In this document: positions 1 to 8,220 of the stretch, piece by piece
Numbering within the stretch: position 1 is the stretch's first letter
Layout: each line of letters opens with the position of its first letter
DNA from: Betaproteobacteria bacterium
GTDB lineage: Bacteria > Pseudomonadota > Gammaproteobacteria > Burkholderiales > SG8-39
DNA: 38,194 bases
Direction of reading: 5' to 3'
Assembly (NCBI GenBank): GCA_947466535.1
Contig: CANIEV010000018.1
Location: 1 to 38,194 of the forward strand
The notes under the pieces: generated by a model
The model's database searches: none
What the model saw: the letters and a program-made list of their open reading frames with translations, nothing else
What the model was told of the DNA's origin: nothing
Made by a program: the position numbers and the translations under genes

Positions 1-185
1 TCGCTGCGAAATGCCCGGCGCAACGGGTCATCGCAAAACTGAAGACTCCGGCATGCGTTTTTACCAACGCGCCCCGCGTAGGGAGCGATGGATAGCTCTT
101 TCGCTCCGGCTTGCAGAAGTGTTGATTCCCCCTTCCCCGCGCCCTTAAACACAGGAAACGGATATCTCGTAGAATTCGCCCCGCG
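1..185. other. Intergenic region upstream of the cobalamin riboswitch
   Basis: I see no gene here. Two weak sigma70-like possibilities for the btuB transcript are TTGATT (122-127) with TTAAAC (145-150) at 17-base spacing, and a lone TAGAAT at 170-175, which would start transcription just before the riboswitch. Neither is strong. Confidence 0.3.
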
Positions 186-376
186 TCAGGTGCCCCGGTT
201 GCGTTCAGCGGCCGGGGTGAAACGGGAAAGAGGTGCGGCCTTTCGGCCAATGCCTCTGCTGCCCCCGCAACGGTAAGGAAGTGCGGGTGTGCCACACGCC
301 ACTGCGAGTCTCTGCAAAAGAGCGCTCTCGCGGGAAGGCGGCACACCAAGACTTCCGAGCCCGGAGACCGGCCTGA
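186..376 (+). promoter_or_regulatory. Cobalamin (AdoCbl-type) riboswitch
   Basis: The region carries the conserved elements of the cobalamin riboswitch in order: GGTGAAACGGGAA near 216-230, the CTGCCCCCGCAACGGTAAG core near 257-277, the GCCACTG segment near 297-305, GGGAAGGCGGCAC near 331-345 and the B12 box GAGCCCGGAGACCGGCC at 357-373. TCAGG (186-190) can pair with CCTGA (372-376) as the closing P1 helix. It lies in the leader of the B12 receptor gene btuB, so it very probably lowers btuB expression when cobalamin is plentiful. Confidence 0.95.
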
Positions 377-383
377 TGCATGG

Positions 384-513
384 TTGGAGCATCGTGGGGA
401 TGCGCCGCGACTTGCGTCGGCTATTGGCTTGCGTCCGTTCGGCACCCTTTCCTTCAATGCTCCTTGTGTTCATTCCGACGTTTGCGGGGCTGCAAACGAG
501 TTATTGGAGCATT
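384..513 (+). promoter_or_regulatory. Candidate riboswitch expression platform with two competing copies of the btuB SD
   Basis: The btuB Shine-Dalgarno lies in TTGGAGCAT at 504-512. The same nine bases occur at 384-392, just after the riboswitch. Between them, AATGCTCC (456-463) is perfectly complementary to GGAGCATT (506-513) and, over seven bases, to the first copy. The anti-SD segment can therefore pair with either copy but not both, as expected of a translational on/off switch. This is inferred from complementarity only. Confidence 0.5.
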
Positions 514-515
514 TC

Positions 516-2339
516 GTGCGATTTTCATCCATTGCATTTCCGGCGGCATCGGCGTTTATCGCCTTGCCGCTTTTCAGCACCTCCCTTCTTGCACAAACCG
601 GTAGTCACGCTTCGGATGCGGTTGTCGTCACCGCCACCCGCACCCCCACCCGGGTGAGCGAACTCACCAGCGACATCACCGTCATCGAGCGCGACCAGCT
701 CGAACGCGCGGGCACGCTGATGCAGGCGCTACGAATGGAGCCGGGGATCGAAATCACCCAGCAGGGCGGCCCGGGGACGGTGTCGTCGATCTTTCTTCGC
801 GGCACCAACTCCGATCACATCCTGGTGCTGGTGGACGGCGTGCGCTTGGGTTCGGCATCGCTTGGCACCACCGCGTTCGAGCACATTCCGGTGGACCAGA
901 TCGAGCGCATCGAGGTGCTGCGCGGCACCGCCTCCAGCCTGTACGGATCGGCGGCACTCGGCGGGGTGATCCAGATCTTCACCCGCTCGGGTGCGGGCAG
1001 CCCCGGGGTCAACGCAAGCGCGAGCTACGGCAGCTACGGCACCACCACGCTGTCGGCGGGCACCGGCTACGAGAAGGACGGCCTGAGGGTGTCGGTGCAG
1101 GCAGGCTCGATCAACACCAGCGGCATCAACGCCATCGCGAATCCCGGCAACACCAGTTTCAATCTGGACACCGATCCCTATCGCAACCTCAACGTGACCG
1201 CCAAGATCGCCAAGCGCCTGGGCACCGACGGCGAGGTCGGATTCAACACCTTCTACAGCGACGGCGTGGCCCGCTTCGACAGTATTCCCAACACCTTTGA
1301 CCATCGCAATCACGTCGAGCTGAGCTCGCACACCGCGTACCTGCGAACGCGTGTCACCGATCTCTGGCGCACCCAGTTCACCGCCGGGGCCAGCACCGAC
1401 GATTCGACGTCGATCTCCTCGACAACTCCGTCGATCACCCGCACCGTCCAGAACCAGTGGTCCTGGCAGAACGACATTGCGCTTCCGGTCGGCTCGCTGA
1501 TGATGGCGATCGAAAACGTCGAGCAGCGCCTCACCGCGACCACCGCGTATCCGGTGACCCGACGCAGCATCGACAGCCTGGTCGCGGGCTACCAGGCGGG
1601 CATCGGCGCGCATCGCATCCAGCTGAGCAGCCGGCAGGACCGCTACGACCAGCTCGGCAACCACAACTCGGGCTCGGTCGGGTACGGCTACGAACTCACC
1701 CCGGAATTGCGATTTACGGCAAGTTCGGGCACCGCGTTCAAGGCGCCCTCCTTCAACCAGTTGTACTTTCCCAATTTCGGCAATCCGAATCTCGCCCCTG
1801 AATCCGCGAGCAACAGCGAATTCGGCCTGCGCTACGAACCGAAGAACTGGAAACTCTCGGTGGTGCGCTTCGAGAACCGCATCAAGGACCTGATCGTGAA
1901 TGCCGGCAGCCCGCTGCGACCGGTGAACGTCGGACAGGCGCGGATCAAGGGCACCACCTTCTCGGCAAGCACCGAGATCGCCGGCACCTGGCTCTCGGGC
2001 AACCTCAATATCCAGGACCCGAAGGACGCGACCAACGGCCTCCTGCTGCCGCGGCGGGCGAAGCATTTCGGCACAATCAGCGCCACCCGGCCCGCCCTCG
2101 GCGGCAACCTCGGTGTGGAGGTGTACGCGGCAGGTGCGCGCTACAGCGACACCGCCAATCTGCAGCGTCTCGGTGGCTACACGCTGTTTGGCGCGTTCTA
2201 CGAAACCCCGCTCGGCCGAGGCCTGACCGGATTCGCGCGTGCCGACAACCTTGCCGACAAGCGCTACCAGATGGTGCAGGACTTCAACGTGCCGGGGCGC
2301 ACCGTGTTCGTTGGCGTGCGCTACGCGCCGGGGCCGTGA
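516..2339 (+). CDS. btuB: TonB-dependent vitamin B12 outer-membrane receptor BtuB
   Basis: This is a 607-residue outer-membrane receptor of normal BtuB length, expected to import cobalamin using TonB energy. I chose GTG 516 because GGAG (506-509) lies six bases upstream and translation then begins directly with a signal peptide ending near LLAQ. The frame is open further up to 384, but that part overlaps the leader and does not look secretory. The mature N-terminus has a TonB box (DAVVVTA), followed by a plug domain with FLRGTNSDH, LVDGVRLG and IERIEVLRGTASSLYGSAALGG. The rest is an Arg/Tyr/Asn-rich beta-barrel ending VFVGVRYAPGP. The upstream cobalamin riboswitch and neighbouring btuFCD and cobBQ genes fix the substrate. 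The stop lies six bases from the convergent cobQ stop. Confidence 0.93.
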   Translation: MRFSSIAFPAASAFIALPLFSTSLLAQTGSHASDAVVVTATRTPTRVSELTSDITVIERDQLERAGTLMQALRMEPGIEITQQGGPGTVSSIFLRGTNSDHILVLVDGVRLGSASLGTTAFEHIPVDQIERIEVLRGTASSLYGSAALGGVIQIFTRSGAGSPGVNASASYGSYGTTTLSAGTGYEKDGLRVSVQAGSINTSGINAIANPGNTSFNLDTDPYRNLNVTAKIAKRLGTDGEVGFNTFYSDGVARFDSIPNTFDHRNHVELSSHTAYLRTRVTDLWRTQFTAGASTDDSTSISSTTPSITRTVQNQWSWQNDIALPVGSLMMAIENVEQRLTATTAYPVTRRSIDSLVAGYQAGIGAHRIQLSSRQDRYDQLGNHNSGSVGYGYELTPELRFTASSGTAFKAPSFNQLYFPNFGNPNLAPESASNSEFGLRYEPKNWKLSVVRFENRIKDLIVNAGSPLRPVNVGQARIKGTTFSASTEIAGTWLSGNLNIQDPKDATNGLLLPRRAKHFGTISATRPALGGNLGVEVYAAGARYSDTANLQRLGGYTLFGAFYETPLGRGLTGFARADNLADKRYQMVQDFNVPGRTVFVGVRYAPGP

Positions 2340-2345
2340 GCGCGT

Positions 2346-3893
2346 TCAGTCCGGCAGATGCAGCAGCCTGAGTACCTCGTTCATGTCGAGGTGCTCCTCG
2401 ACCGCATCGGCCATGCGATCGATGCCGGCTTCGCGCGCCGCGTGATAGTCGAAGGCGGGGACATCGGCAAGGCCCGCCCATTCGAGCAGCGCGCTGCACG
2501 CGGCGGTTTCGTCGAACAGGCCATGGAGATAGGTGCCGAGAACCTGGTTGTCGGAGGACATCGCGCCGTCGGTGCGATCCTTGACTGCGCCGTCAGTGCG
2601 GTCCTTGACTGTGCCATCGGTGCGATCCTTGATCATGCCAGCGTCGTGCGAAGGCAGCCGCACCAGCGGACGCGCGAGGCCCGGGCCGCTGGTCACGCCC
2701 ATGTGGATCTCGTAGCCGCTTACGCGCACGTTGCCCGCGTTGCCGAGCAGCAGTTCGCCCGACACCCGCGCCAGCCGCTTTTCGGGCATCAGCACCGTCT
2801 CGATGTCGAGCACGCCCAGCCCAGCGGATTCGCCGGGCGCACCTTCATACCCGTCGGGGTCGGCGATGCGCTTGCCAAGCATCTGGAAGCCGCCGCATAT
2901 GCCAATGAGTTTTCCGCCGTAGCGAAGGTGGCGAATGATCGCTTCATCCCAGCCGTTTCGACGCAGCCACTCGAGGTCGGCGCGCACGCTCTTGCTGCCG
3001 GGCAGGATGATGAGGTCGGCCGCGGGCACCGGCTCGCGCTCGCCGACAAAACGGAAGTCCACGTTCGGGTGCAGGCGCAGCGGATCGAAGTCGGTGTGGT
3101 TGCTGATGCGCGAATACACAGGCGCAATCACGGAGAGGCGCCTACCGGTCGTGCTTTTCTCGAAGCTCGCGCGCGAGATGCCGTCCTCGGCTTCCAGATG
3201 CAGGCCGTGCAGGTAGGGCAGCACGCCGAGCACCGGCTTGCCGGTGCGCTTTACCAGCCACTCGTTGCCGGGAAGCAGCAGGCTGATGTCGCCGCGAAAT
3301 CGGTTGATGATCGAGCCCTTGACGCGATTGCGCTCCGACTCGGACAAGAGTTCGAGCGTGCCGACGATATGCGCGAACACGCCGCCGCGGTCGATGTCGG
3401 CGATCAGCAGCACCGGGCAATCCGCCGCCTCGGCAAAGCCCATGTTGGCGATGTCGCGGTCGCGAAGATTGATCTCCGCCGGGCTGCCCGCGCCTTCCAC
3501 GATCACGCATTCGTACTGCGAGCGCAGGCGCTCCCAGGATTCGAGGACGGCCTTCATCGCGATCGTCTTGTACTCGTGGTAGCCGCGCGCATCCATGTTG
3601 GCGAGCACCCGGCCGTGGATGATCACCTGCGCGCCGGTGTCGGTGTTGGGCTTGAGCAGCACCGGATTCATGTCGGTGTGCGGCTCGATGCCCGCGGCCT
3701 GCGCCTGCACCGCCTGCGCGCGACCGATTTCGCCGCCATCGACCGTGACCGCGCTGTTGAGCGCCATGTTCTGCGGCTTGAAGGGCGCGACGCGGATGCC
3801 GCGCCGGTGCAGCACGCGGCAAAGGCCAACCACCAGCGTGCTCTTGCCCGCGTCGGACGTGGTGCCCTGGATCATCAAGGTGCTGCCCGGCAT
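2346..3893 (-). CDS. cobQ: Cobyric acid synthase CobQ
   Basis: The 515-residue protein should be the glutamine-dependent amidotransferase that amidates the b, d, e and g side chains of adenosylcobyrinic a,c-diamide to give cobyric acid. The N-terminal dethiobiotin-synthetase-like ATPase domain shows [11 protein letters not shown] (about residues 8-18) and [11 protein letters not shown]. The C-terminal glutaminase domain has the nucleophile in GICGGFQM (about residue 330) and the His in GTYLHGLFD (about 456). I chose ATG 3893 because family homology begins there; the frame extends to 3950. Three copies of a KDRTDG(A/T)V-like octapeptide, coded by a 24-base tandem repeat, sit just before the catalytic His motif and are not typical of the family. 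The gene converges on btuB and is divergent from btuF. Confidence 0.95.
   Translation of the reverse strand: MPGSTLMIQGTTSDAGKSTLVVGLCRVLHRRGIRVAPFKPQNMALNSAVTVDGGEIGRAQAVQAQAAGIEPHTDMNPVLLKPNTDTGAQVIIHGRVLANMDARGYHEYKTIAMKAVLESWERLRSQYECVIVEGAGSPAEINLRDRDIANMGFAEAADCPVLLIADIDRGGVFAHIVGTLELLSESERNRVKGSIINRFRGDISLLLPGNEWLVKRTGKPVLGVLPYLHGLHLEAEDGISRASFEKSTTGRRLSVIAPVYSRISNHTDFDPLRLHPNVDFRFVGEREPVPAADLIILPGSKSVRADLEWLRRNGWDEAIIRHLRYGGKLIGICGGFQMLGKRIADPDGYEGAPGESAGLGVLDIETVLMPEKRLARVSGELLLGNAGNVRVSGYEIHMGVTSGPGLARPLVRLPSHDAGMIKDRTDGTVKDRTDGAVKDRTDGAMSSDNQVLGTYLHGLFDETAACSALLEWAGLADVPAFDYHAAREAGIDRMADAVEEHLDMNEVLRLLHLPD
2568..2639 (-). repeat. In-frame 24-base tandem repeat (3 copies) in cobQ
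   Basis: Three head-to-tail 24-base units at 2568-2591, 2592-2615 and 2616-2639 differ from each other by a few bases. Each adds eight residues (KDRTDG plus two), so copy-number change would keep the reading frame. The divergence between units implies the repeat is not brand new. Confidence 0.9.
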
Positions 3894-3984
3894 GACGCCT
3901 GCCTTGTCTCGTTTTGTCGTGCGCCATTGCAGGCGCGGATGCGCGATCATCGCATGCGCCGCAATCGCTGAATCTGCCGGGAAA

Positions 3985-4893
3985 ATGAAAATACTCGATC
4001 ACTTGCTGCGTCAGTCCCTCGTCGCGTTCGCGCTGCTTGCAGCGATGCCGGTCGCAGCCCAGCCGGTCGACGTGACCGATGAACTCGGCCGCCCCGTGCA
4101 CCTCGCCCGCCCCGCCGCGCGGATCGTGAGCCTCGCGCCGCACGTCACCGAGCTGCTGTATGCCGCCGGCGCGGGCGATCGCGTGGTCGGCGTCAGCCGC
4201 TTCAGCGACTACCCGCCGCAGGCGCAGAAGCTGCCGCAGGTGGGCGACAGCCAGGCAATCGACTTCGACCGGCTGCTCGCGCTGAAGGCTGACCTCGTGG
4301 TGGTGTGGATCCACAGCATCGCCTACCGGCAGGCCGAGCGCATCCGCGCGCTCGGCATCCCGGTCTACAACAGCGACCTGAAGGAGATCGACGACATCGC
4401 AATGAGCGTCGAGAAGCTCGGCGCGCTCGCCGGCACCTCCCCCGCAGCGCGTGCCTGGGCCGGGGCCTACCGCGCACGGCACCAGGCGCTCGCAAAGAAA
4501 TATTCCGGTCAGTCGCCGCTGAAAGTGTTCTATCAGATCTCCAGCCGGCCGATGTACACGCTCAACCGCGATCACCTCGCGAGCAAGATGATCGCGCTGT
4601 GCGGCGGCGTGAACCTGTTCGCGCAGGCCACGCTGATCGCGCCGGTGGTGTCCATGGAGTCGGTGCTCTCGATGAATCCGCAGGTGATCCTCTCCGGGCA
4701 GTCGGACAGCACGAAAGCCGAGTGGAAACAGGACTGGCAGAAGTGGACCGAGATCGACGCGGTGCGCGCGGGCAACCTGTTCGCGGTGCCCTCGGATTTC
4801 ATCCACCGCCCGGGTTCGCGCGCGCTCGACGGCGCGCAGGCGGTTTGCGAGGCACTGGATACCGCGCGGGGCCGGCTGTCCCCGGTACGCTGA
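3985..4893 (+). CDS. btuF: Periplasmic cobalamin-binding protein BtuF (ABC transporter receptor)
   Basis: The 302-residue protein starts with a signal peptide ([20 protein letters not shown], cleavage near VAAQ). A helical-backbone (class III) substrate-binding domain follows, with the typical opening [21 protein letters not shown], then [13 protein letters not shown] and [21 protein letters not shown]. It should pass B12 from BtuB to the BtuCD permease. The frame is open from 3595, but ATG 3985 gives the signal peptide; the Shine-Dalgarno is weak. It is divergent from cobQ (91 bases apart) and ends nine bases from the cobB stop, so it lies on the opposite strand from btuC and btuD. Ferrisiderophore receptors share this fold, but the riboswitch and cob genes favour cobalamin. 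Confidence 0.9.
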   Translation: MKILDHLLRQSLVAFALLAAMPVAAQPVDVTDELGRPVHLARPAARIVSLAPHVTELLYAAGAGDRVVGVSRFSDYPPQAQKLPQVGDSQAIDFDRLLALKADLVVVWIHSIAYRQAERIRALGIPVYNSDLKEIDDIAMSVEKLGALAGTSPAARAWAGAYRARHQALAKKYSGQSPLKVFYQISSRPMYTLNRDHLASKMIALCGGVNLFAQATLIAPVVSMESVLSMNPQVILSGQSDSTKAEWKQDWQKWTEIDAVRAGNLFAVPSDFIHRPGSRALDGAQAVCEALDTARGRLSPVR

Positions 4894-4902
4894 ACCCGGG
4901 GA

Positions 4903-6210
4903 CTACGGCAGGAACAGCGCGGCCGCCGCTTCCGGATTGGAGGCGAAGTACAGGTGCACATACGACGCGGTGAGCCGCTTCGTTCGATACACCGCCTCGC
5001 CCGGCGCGCCATCGCGATTGCCGGTAGCCCGCGCAAGCGGCGTCATCGCGGTGCTGATCTTCGAATAATGGAAAGTGTGCCCGCGAAGGCGGCCTTCGGG
5101 AAGCTCCGCTTCCTGCAGGCCGATCGCGGCGAGCCGCGTTTGCATCGTTACTTCCGCTGGCAGCAGGCCGAACATTACGTGGCTCGTGCCGTCGGTGAGC
5201 GTGAGCGATTCGGCAAGACACATCATTCCGCCGCATTCGGCGAGGATAGGCCGGCCGGCGGCGTGCATCGCGGCAATCGAATCCTTCATCGCGGTATTGG
5301 CTGCAATCCTCGTCGCGTGAAGTTCGGGATAGCCACCCGGCAGATAGAGCGCATCGCATTCGGGCAGTGTCGGCTCGATGATTGAAAAAAAATGCAGCTC
5401 CGCGCCCATCGCCTCCAGCAGTTCGAGATTCGCGCGGTAGATGAAGCACAGCGCCGCATCGCGCGCGACCGCGATGCGCACGCCGCGCAGCCGCGCGGGC
5501 GGTGCCACCTTCTCCACCGGCTTCCATTCGACCCGCATGGGCACCGGCGCGGGCCGCGGACGCCAGGCATCGGCCATCGCGTCGATGCGCCGGCCGAGAT
5601 CACCGATCTCGCCCGCCTGCACGAGACCCAGATGACGTTCGGGGATCGCTGCGTCGTCGAGCCGAGGCAGGCTGCCGAGGAACGGGATGTCGTGCGGCAA
5701 CTGTTCGAGGAGCATCTGCGCATGGCGTTCGCCCGCGACCCGGTTGGCGATCACGCCGCCGATGAGCTGCGGACGAAAACAAAGCAGCCCGCTCGCGATC
5801 GCAGCAAAGGTCTGCGCCATCGCCGAAGCGTCTATCACCACCGCCACCGGCAGGCCGAAGTGCTGCGCGAGATCGGCGCCGCTCGGCTCGCCGTCGTACA
5901 GCCCCATCGCGCCTTCGACGAGGATCACGTCCGCCACCTGTGCCGCCTCGTAGAGCCGGCGCGCGGATTCGCGTTCGCCGACCATCCAGAGATCAAGCTG
6001 ATAAACCGGCGCCCCGGTGGCTTCCTCCAGCACCATCGGGTCGAGGAAATCCGGCCCGATCTTGAACGCGCGCACCCTGAGGCCGTCCTTGATATAGCGG
6101 CGGGCGAGCGCCGCGGTGACCGAGGTCTTGCCGCTGCCGGAGGACGGTGCCGCAATCAGCAGGGCGGCGCAACGCGGGTTGCCGGGATTCGCCACGCCGG
6201 GTTTCGCCAT
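4903..6210 (-). CDS. cobB: Cobyrinate a,c-diamide synthase CobB (CbiA family)
   Basis: This 435-residue enzyme is expected to amidate the a and c carboxylates of (hydrogeno)cobyrinic acid using glutamine and ATP. It has a P-loop, APSSGSGKTS (about residues 20-29), then KIGPDFLDP. The C-terminal glutaminase domain shows YLPGGYPELH, the nucleophile Cys in AECGGMMCL (about 323), GHTFHYSKI and the late His in ASYVHLYF. The length is normal. ATG 6210 has GAAAAG upstream; in-frame GTG codons at 6222 and 6195 are alternatives. The start lies in a 15-base tandem repeat that encodes MAKPGVANPGN, a tail before the conserved domain. It is 26 bases downstream of btuD and probably in one transcript with btuC and btuD. 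Confidence 0.94.
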   Translation of the reverse strand: MAKPGVANPGNPRCAALLIAAPSSGSGKTSVTAALARRYIKDGLRVRAFKIGPDFLDPMVLEEATGAPVYQLDLWMVGERESARRLYEAAQVADVILVEGAMGLYDGEPSGADLAQHFGLPVAVVIDASAMAQTFAAIASGLLCFRPQLIGGVIANRVAGERHAQMLLEQLPHDIPFLGSLPRLDDAAIPERHLGLVQAGEIGDLGRRIDAMADAWRPRPAPVPMRVEWKPVEKVAPPARLRGVRIAVARDAALCFIYRANLELLEAMGAELHFFSIIEPTLPECDALYLPGGYPELHATRIAANTAMKDSIAAMHAAGRPILAECGGMMCLAESLTLTDGTSHVMFGLLPAEVTMQTRLAAIGLQEAELPEGRLRGHTFHYSKISTAMTPLARATGNRDGAPGEAVYRTKRLTASYVHLYFASNPEAAAALFLP

Positions 6211-6213
6211 GCC
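6184..6213 (-). repeat. 15-base tandem repeat spanning the cobB start codon
   Basis: Two 15-base units (6199-6213 and 6184-6198), plus a degraded third portion, encode GMAKP GVANP GN. The first unit carries ATG (6210) and the second carries GTG (6195) at the same place, so the repeat duplicates a usable start codon in frame. Confidence 0.75.
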
Positions 6214-6236
6214 GCTTTTCACGGGTCGCGTGCCGG

Positions 6237-7100
6237 TCAGACCGGGATGAACACCGCACCCTCGGCGGTGTCGATACGGCTGATGCGATGACGATAGAGC
6301 CGCGACATGCGTTCGCCGGTGAGCATGGCTGCGGCCTCGCCGCTTTCGGTCTCGCCCTCGCCGTGGAGCAGCAGCACGCGATCGCAGTAGCGCATCGCAA
6401 GGTTGGCATCGTGCAGGATCGCGATCGCCGCCCTGCCCTGCCTGCGCACGCGGTGGCGGACGCGATCGAGCATACGGATCTGCTGGTGCAGGTCGAGATG
6501 CGAGTTCGGCTCGTCGAGCGCCATAAGCAGCGGGTCCTGGGTGAAGAGCGTCGCCGCGGACAGCAGACGGCGCTCGCCGCCCGAGAGCGTTTGCGTCGAG
6601 CGGGCTGCGAGCGACTCGATGCCCATTTCCTCGAGCGCCGCGCGCGCGAGGCGCTCGTCCTCGACGCTTTCCCATTTGAAGCGGTCGAGATGCGGATGCC
6701 GGCCTTCGAGTGCGGTCTGCATCACCGTCGCCGGCAGGCCGTTCTCCGCGTCCTGGAACATGATGCCGACCTTGCGCGCGACCTCGCGCCGGCCAAGTTC
6801 GCGCATATCGCGGCCGAGCAGCCGGATGACACCCGCCTGCGGTTCGCGCAGGCCGATGAGCGAAAGCAGCAGCGTGGTCTTGCCCACGCCGTTGGTGCCG
6901 AGCACGCCCCAGAACTCGCCCGACCGAATGGACAGGTCGAGTGCAATGCACGCCGACTTGCCGCCAATCGAGATGTCCAGTCCGGACGCGGACAGGATGC
7001 TGTCGTCGGCGCCAGTCGTAACTGCGGCGCTCATGCGCGTCGCTTCGTCGGTAACGGCACCGCTCATGCGCGTCGCTTCGTCGGTAACGGCACCGCTCAT
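6237..7100 (-). CDS. btuD: Cobalamin ABC transporter ATP-binding protein BtuD
   Basis: The 287-residue ATPase of the FecE/BtuD type powers inner-membrane B12 import with BtuC. Visible motifs are Walker A GTNGVGKTT, Q-loop MFQDAE, signature TLSGGERR, Walker B LLMALDEP with the D-loop SHLD, and the switch His in ILHDAN. ATG 7100 overlaps the btuC stop as ATGA and has AAGG eight bases upstream, so coupling is likely. The first 27 residues are a repetitive tail (MSGAVTDEATR twice, then MSAAV) coded by a 33-base repeat that also supplies in-frame ATGs at 7067 and 7034. The ATPase fold itself begins only near SILSASGLDISIGG. The C-terminus (RISRIDTAEGAVFIPV) resembles other B12/siderophore ATPases. 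Confidence 0.93.
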   Translation of the reverse strand: MSGAVTDEATRMSGAVTDEATRMSAAVTTGADDSILSASGLDISIGGKSACIALDLSIRSGEFWGVLGTNGVGKTTLLLSLIGLREPQAGVIRLLGRDMRELGRREVARKVGIMFQDAENGLPATVMQTALEGRHPHLDRFKWESVEDERLARAALEEMGIESLAARSTQTLSGGERRLLSAATLFTQDPLLMALDEPNSHLDLHQQIRMLDRVRHRVRRQGRAAIAILHDANLAMRYCDRVLLLHGEGETESGEAAAMLTGERMSRLYRHRISRIDTAEGAVFIPV

Positions 7101-7109
7101 GCGCGTCGC
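7024..7109 (-). repeat. 33-base tandem repeat triplicating the btuD start region
   Basis: Units at 7057-7089 and 7024-7056 are near-identical. A 20-base partial unit at 7090-7109 covers the end of btuC and the btuD ATG. Each unit carries the same CGACGCGCATGAG context, giving three in-frame ATGs at 7100, 7067 and 7034. The seed is the btuC/btuD junction. Confidence 0.95.
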
Positions 7110-8089
7110 CTTAGCAAATACAGGAAAACCGGAATGCCGATCAACGCGGTGATCACGCCAACCGGCAACTGCTGCGGCGCGATTACGCTGCGCGCGATCG
7201 TGTCGGCAAGCAGCAGCACCGAGCCTCCGATCAGCGCCGCAGTCGGCAAGAGGATGCGCATGTCGCCCACGCCGGATAGCCGCAGCATGTGCGGGACGAC
7301 GAGACCGACAAAGCCCACCGATCCGGCGGTGGTCACCGAAATCGCGGTCATCAGTGCCGCGAGCACGTACACCGCGCCGTGCAGCGCGCGCACGTTCACC
7401 CCGAGCGAGGCCGCGGAGAGTTCGCCGCGCGCGAGCACGTTCAGGTCCTTCGCGATGACGAGGGCACAGGGCAGGCCGACCGCAAGCGCGATCCACGAGG
7501 GCACGCTCGTGGCGACGCCGCTCATATCGCCGATCATCCAGAACAGCATGCTGCGCAGCTTGGCGTCCGGCGCAACCGACAGGATCAGGGTGATGATCGC
7601 GCCCCAGCCGGAGCCGACGATCACCCCGGTGAGCAAGAGGCGCGTGGTGCTCCAGCGTCCGCCGCTGGAGGCAAGCGCAAAGACGAGGGTCATCGAGAGC
7701 ATCGCCCCGCAGAAGGCACCCGCCTCGATCCAGCCGCTACCCAGCCCCAACGCAATCGCGGCTAGCGCGAACACCGCCGAGCCGCCGGAGATGCCGAGCA
7801 CATAGGGATCGCCGAGCGGGTTGCGGATCAGAACCTGGATCAGTGCGCCGGAGATCGCGAGCAGCCCGCCGGTGGCGAACGCGGCGCCCGCACGCGGAAT
7901 GCGCAGCTCGAACAGGATGCGGCTCGGCAGCCCGGTTTCAGCGCCGGTGAAGATATCCAGCATCTGGCCCGGAAGGATCGGGATGCTGCCCACCGCGAGC
8001 GAGATTGCCCAGACGACGAACGCGACCGCGACGGCAAGCAGCGGAACGCGCCAACGACGGAGCATGTCCGGACGCACCCTGACGCTCAC
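7097..8089 (-). CDS. btuC: Cobalamin ABC transporter permease BtuC (FecCD family)
   Basis: This 330-residue, strongly hydrophobic protein has the FecCD/BtuC permease pattern of about ten membrane segments. Family landmarks are ILFELRIPRAGAAFATGGLLAISGALIQVLIRNPLGDPYVLGIS near the N-terminal third (quoted here as the first half of that block only in sense), GSVGFVGLVVPHMLRL in the middle and DTIARSVIAPQQLPVGVITALIG near the C-terminus. I chose GTG 8089 because GGGGA lies seven bases upstream; ATG 8065 is possible. It is the first gene of the btuC-btuD-cobB transcript and overlaps btuD by four bases (ATGA). Confidence 0.93.
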   Translation of the reverse strand: MSVRVRPDMLRRWRVPLLAVAVAFVVWAISLAVGSIPILPGQMLDIFTGAETGLPSRILFELRIPRAGAAFATGGLLAISGALIQVLIRNPLGDPYVLGISGGSAVFALAAIALGLGSGWIEAGAFCGAMLSMTLVFALASSGGRWSTTRLLLTGVIVGSGWGAIITLILSVAPDAKLRSMLFWMIGDMSGVATSVPSWIALAVGLPCALVIAKDLNVLARGELSAASLGVNVRALHGAVYVLAALMTAISVTTAGSVGFVGLVVPHMLRLSGVGDMRILLPTAALIGGSVLLLADTIARSVIAPQQLPVGVITALIGIPVFLYLLRRRA

Positions 8090-8220
8090 GATGCATTCCC
8101 CATGTATCCGGAATTAATGTTTAACATTTATTTAAGAAGCCCTTAGCCGACGAGTGAAAGCGGGCGATTGGAGTACAGAACTGGTTCAACGGTCATGGAC
8201 GACGCGCGCTCCCGACCCGC
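8090..8220. promoter_or_regulatory. Intergenic region upstream of btuC with an AT-rich dyad
   Basis: The 131 bases between lolD and btuC contain an unusually AT-rich stretch (about 8113-8136). In it AATGTT and AACATT flank a central T, a perfect 13-base dyad near 8117-8129. It is a plausible promoter or operator for the btuC operon. I found no second riboswitch on the minus strand here. Confidence 0.35.

Noticed and set aside
384-515. N-terminal extension of BtuB from the in-frame ATG at 384
   Set aside because: It would put coding sequence through the riboswitch expression platform and place the signal peptide internally; GTG 516 has an SD and a proper signal peptide.
729-2066. Long minus-strand frame opposite btuB
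   Set aside because: No domain, no SD; explained by codon bias of the receptor gene on the plus strand.
2358-3971. Long plus-strand frame antisense to cobQ (over 500 codons)
   Set aside because: It is the mirror frame of a high-GC gene, with no recognisable domain; cobQ on the minus strand has complete motifs.
3142-4806. Minus-strand frame of about 550 codons spanning cobQ and btuF
   Set aside because: It overlaps two well-supported genes in other frames and its protein is a low-complexity Arg/His-rich shadow.
8090-8220. A second cobalamin riboswitch before btuC
   Set aside because: None of the core elements or the B12 box is present on the minus strand.
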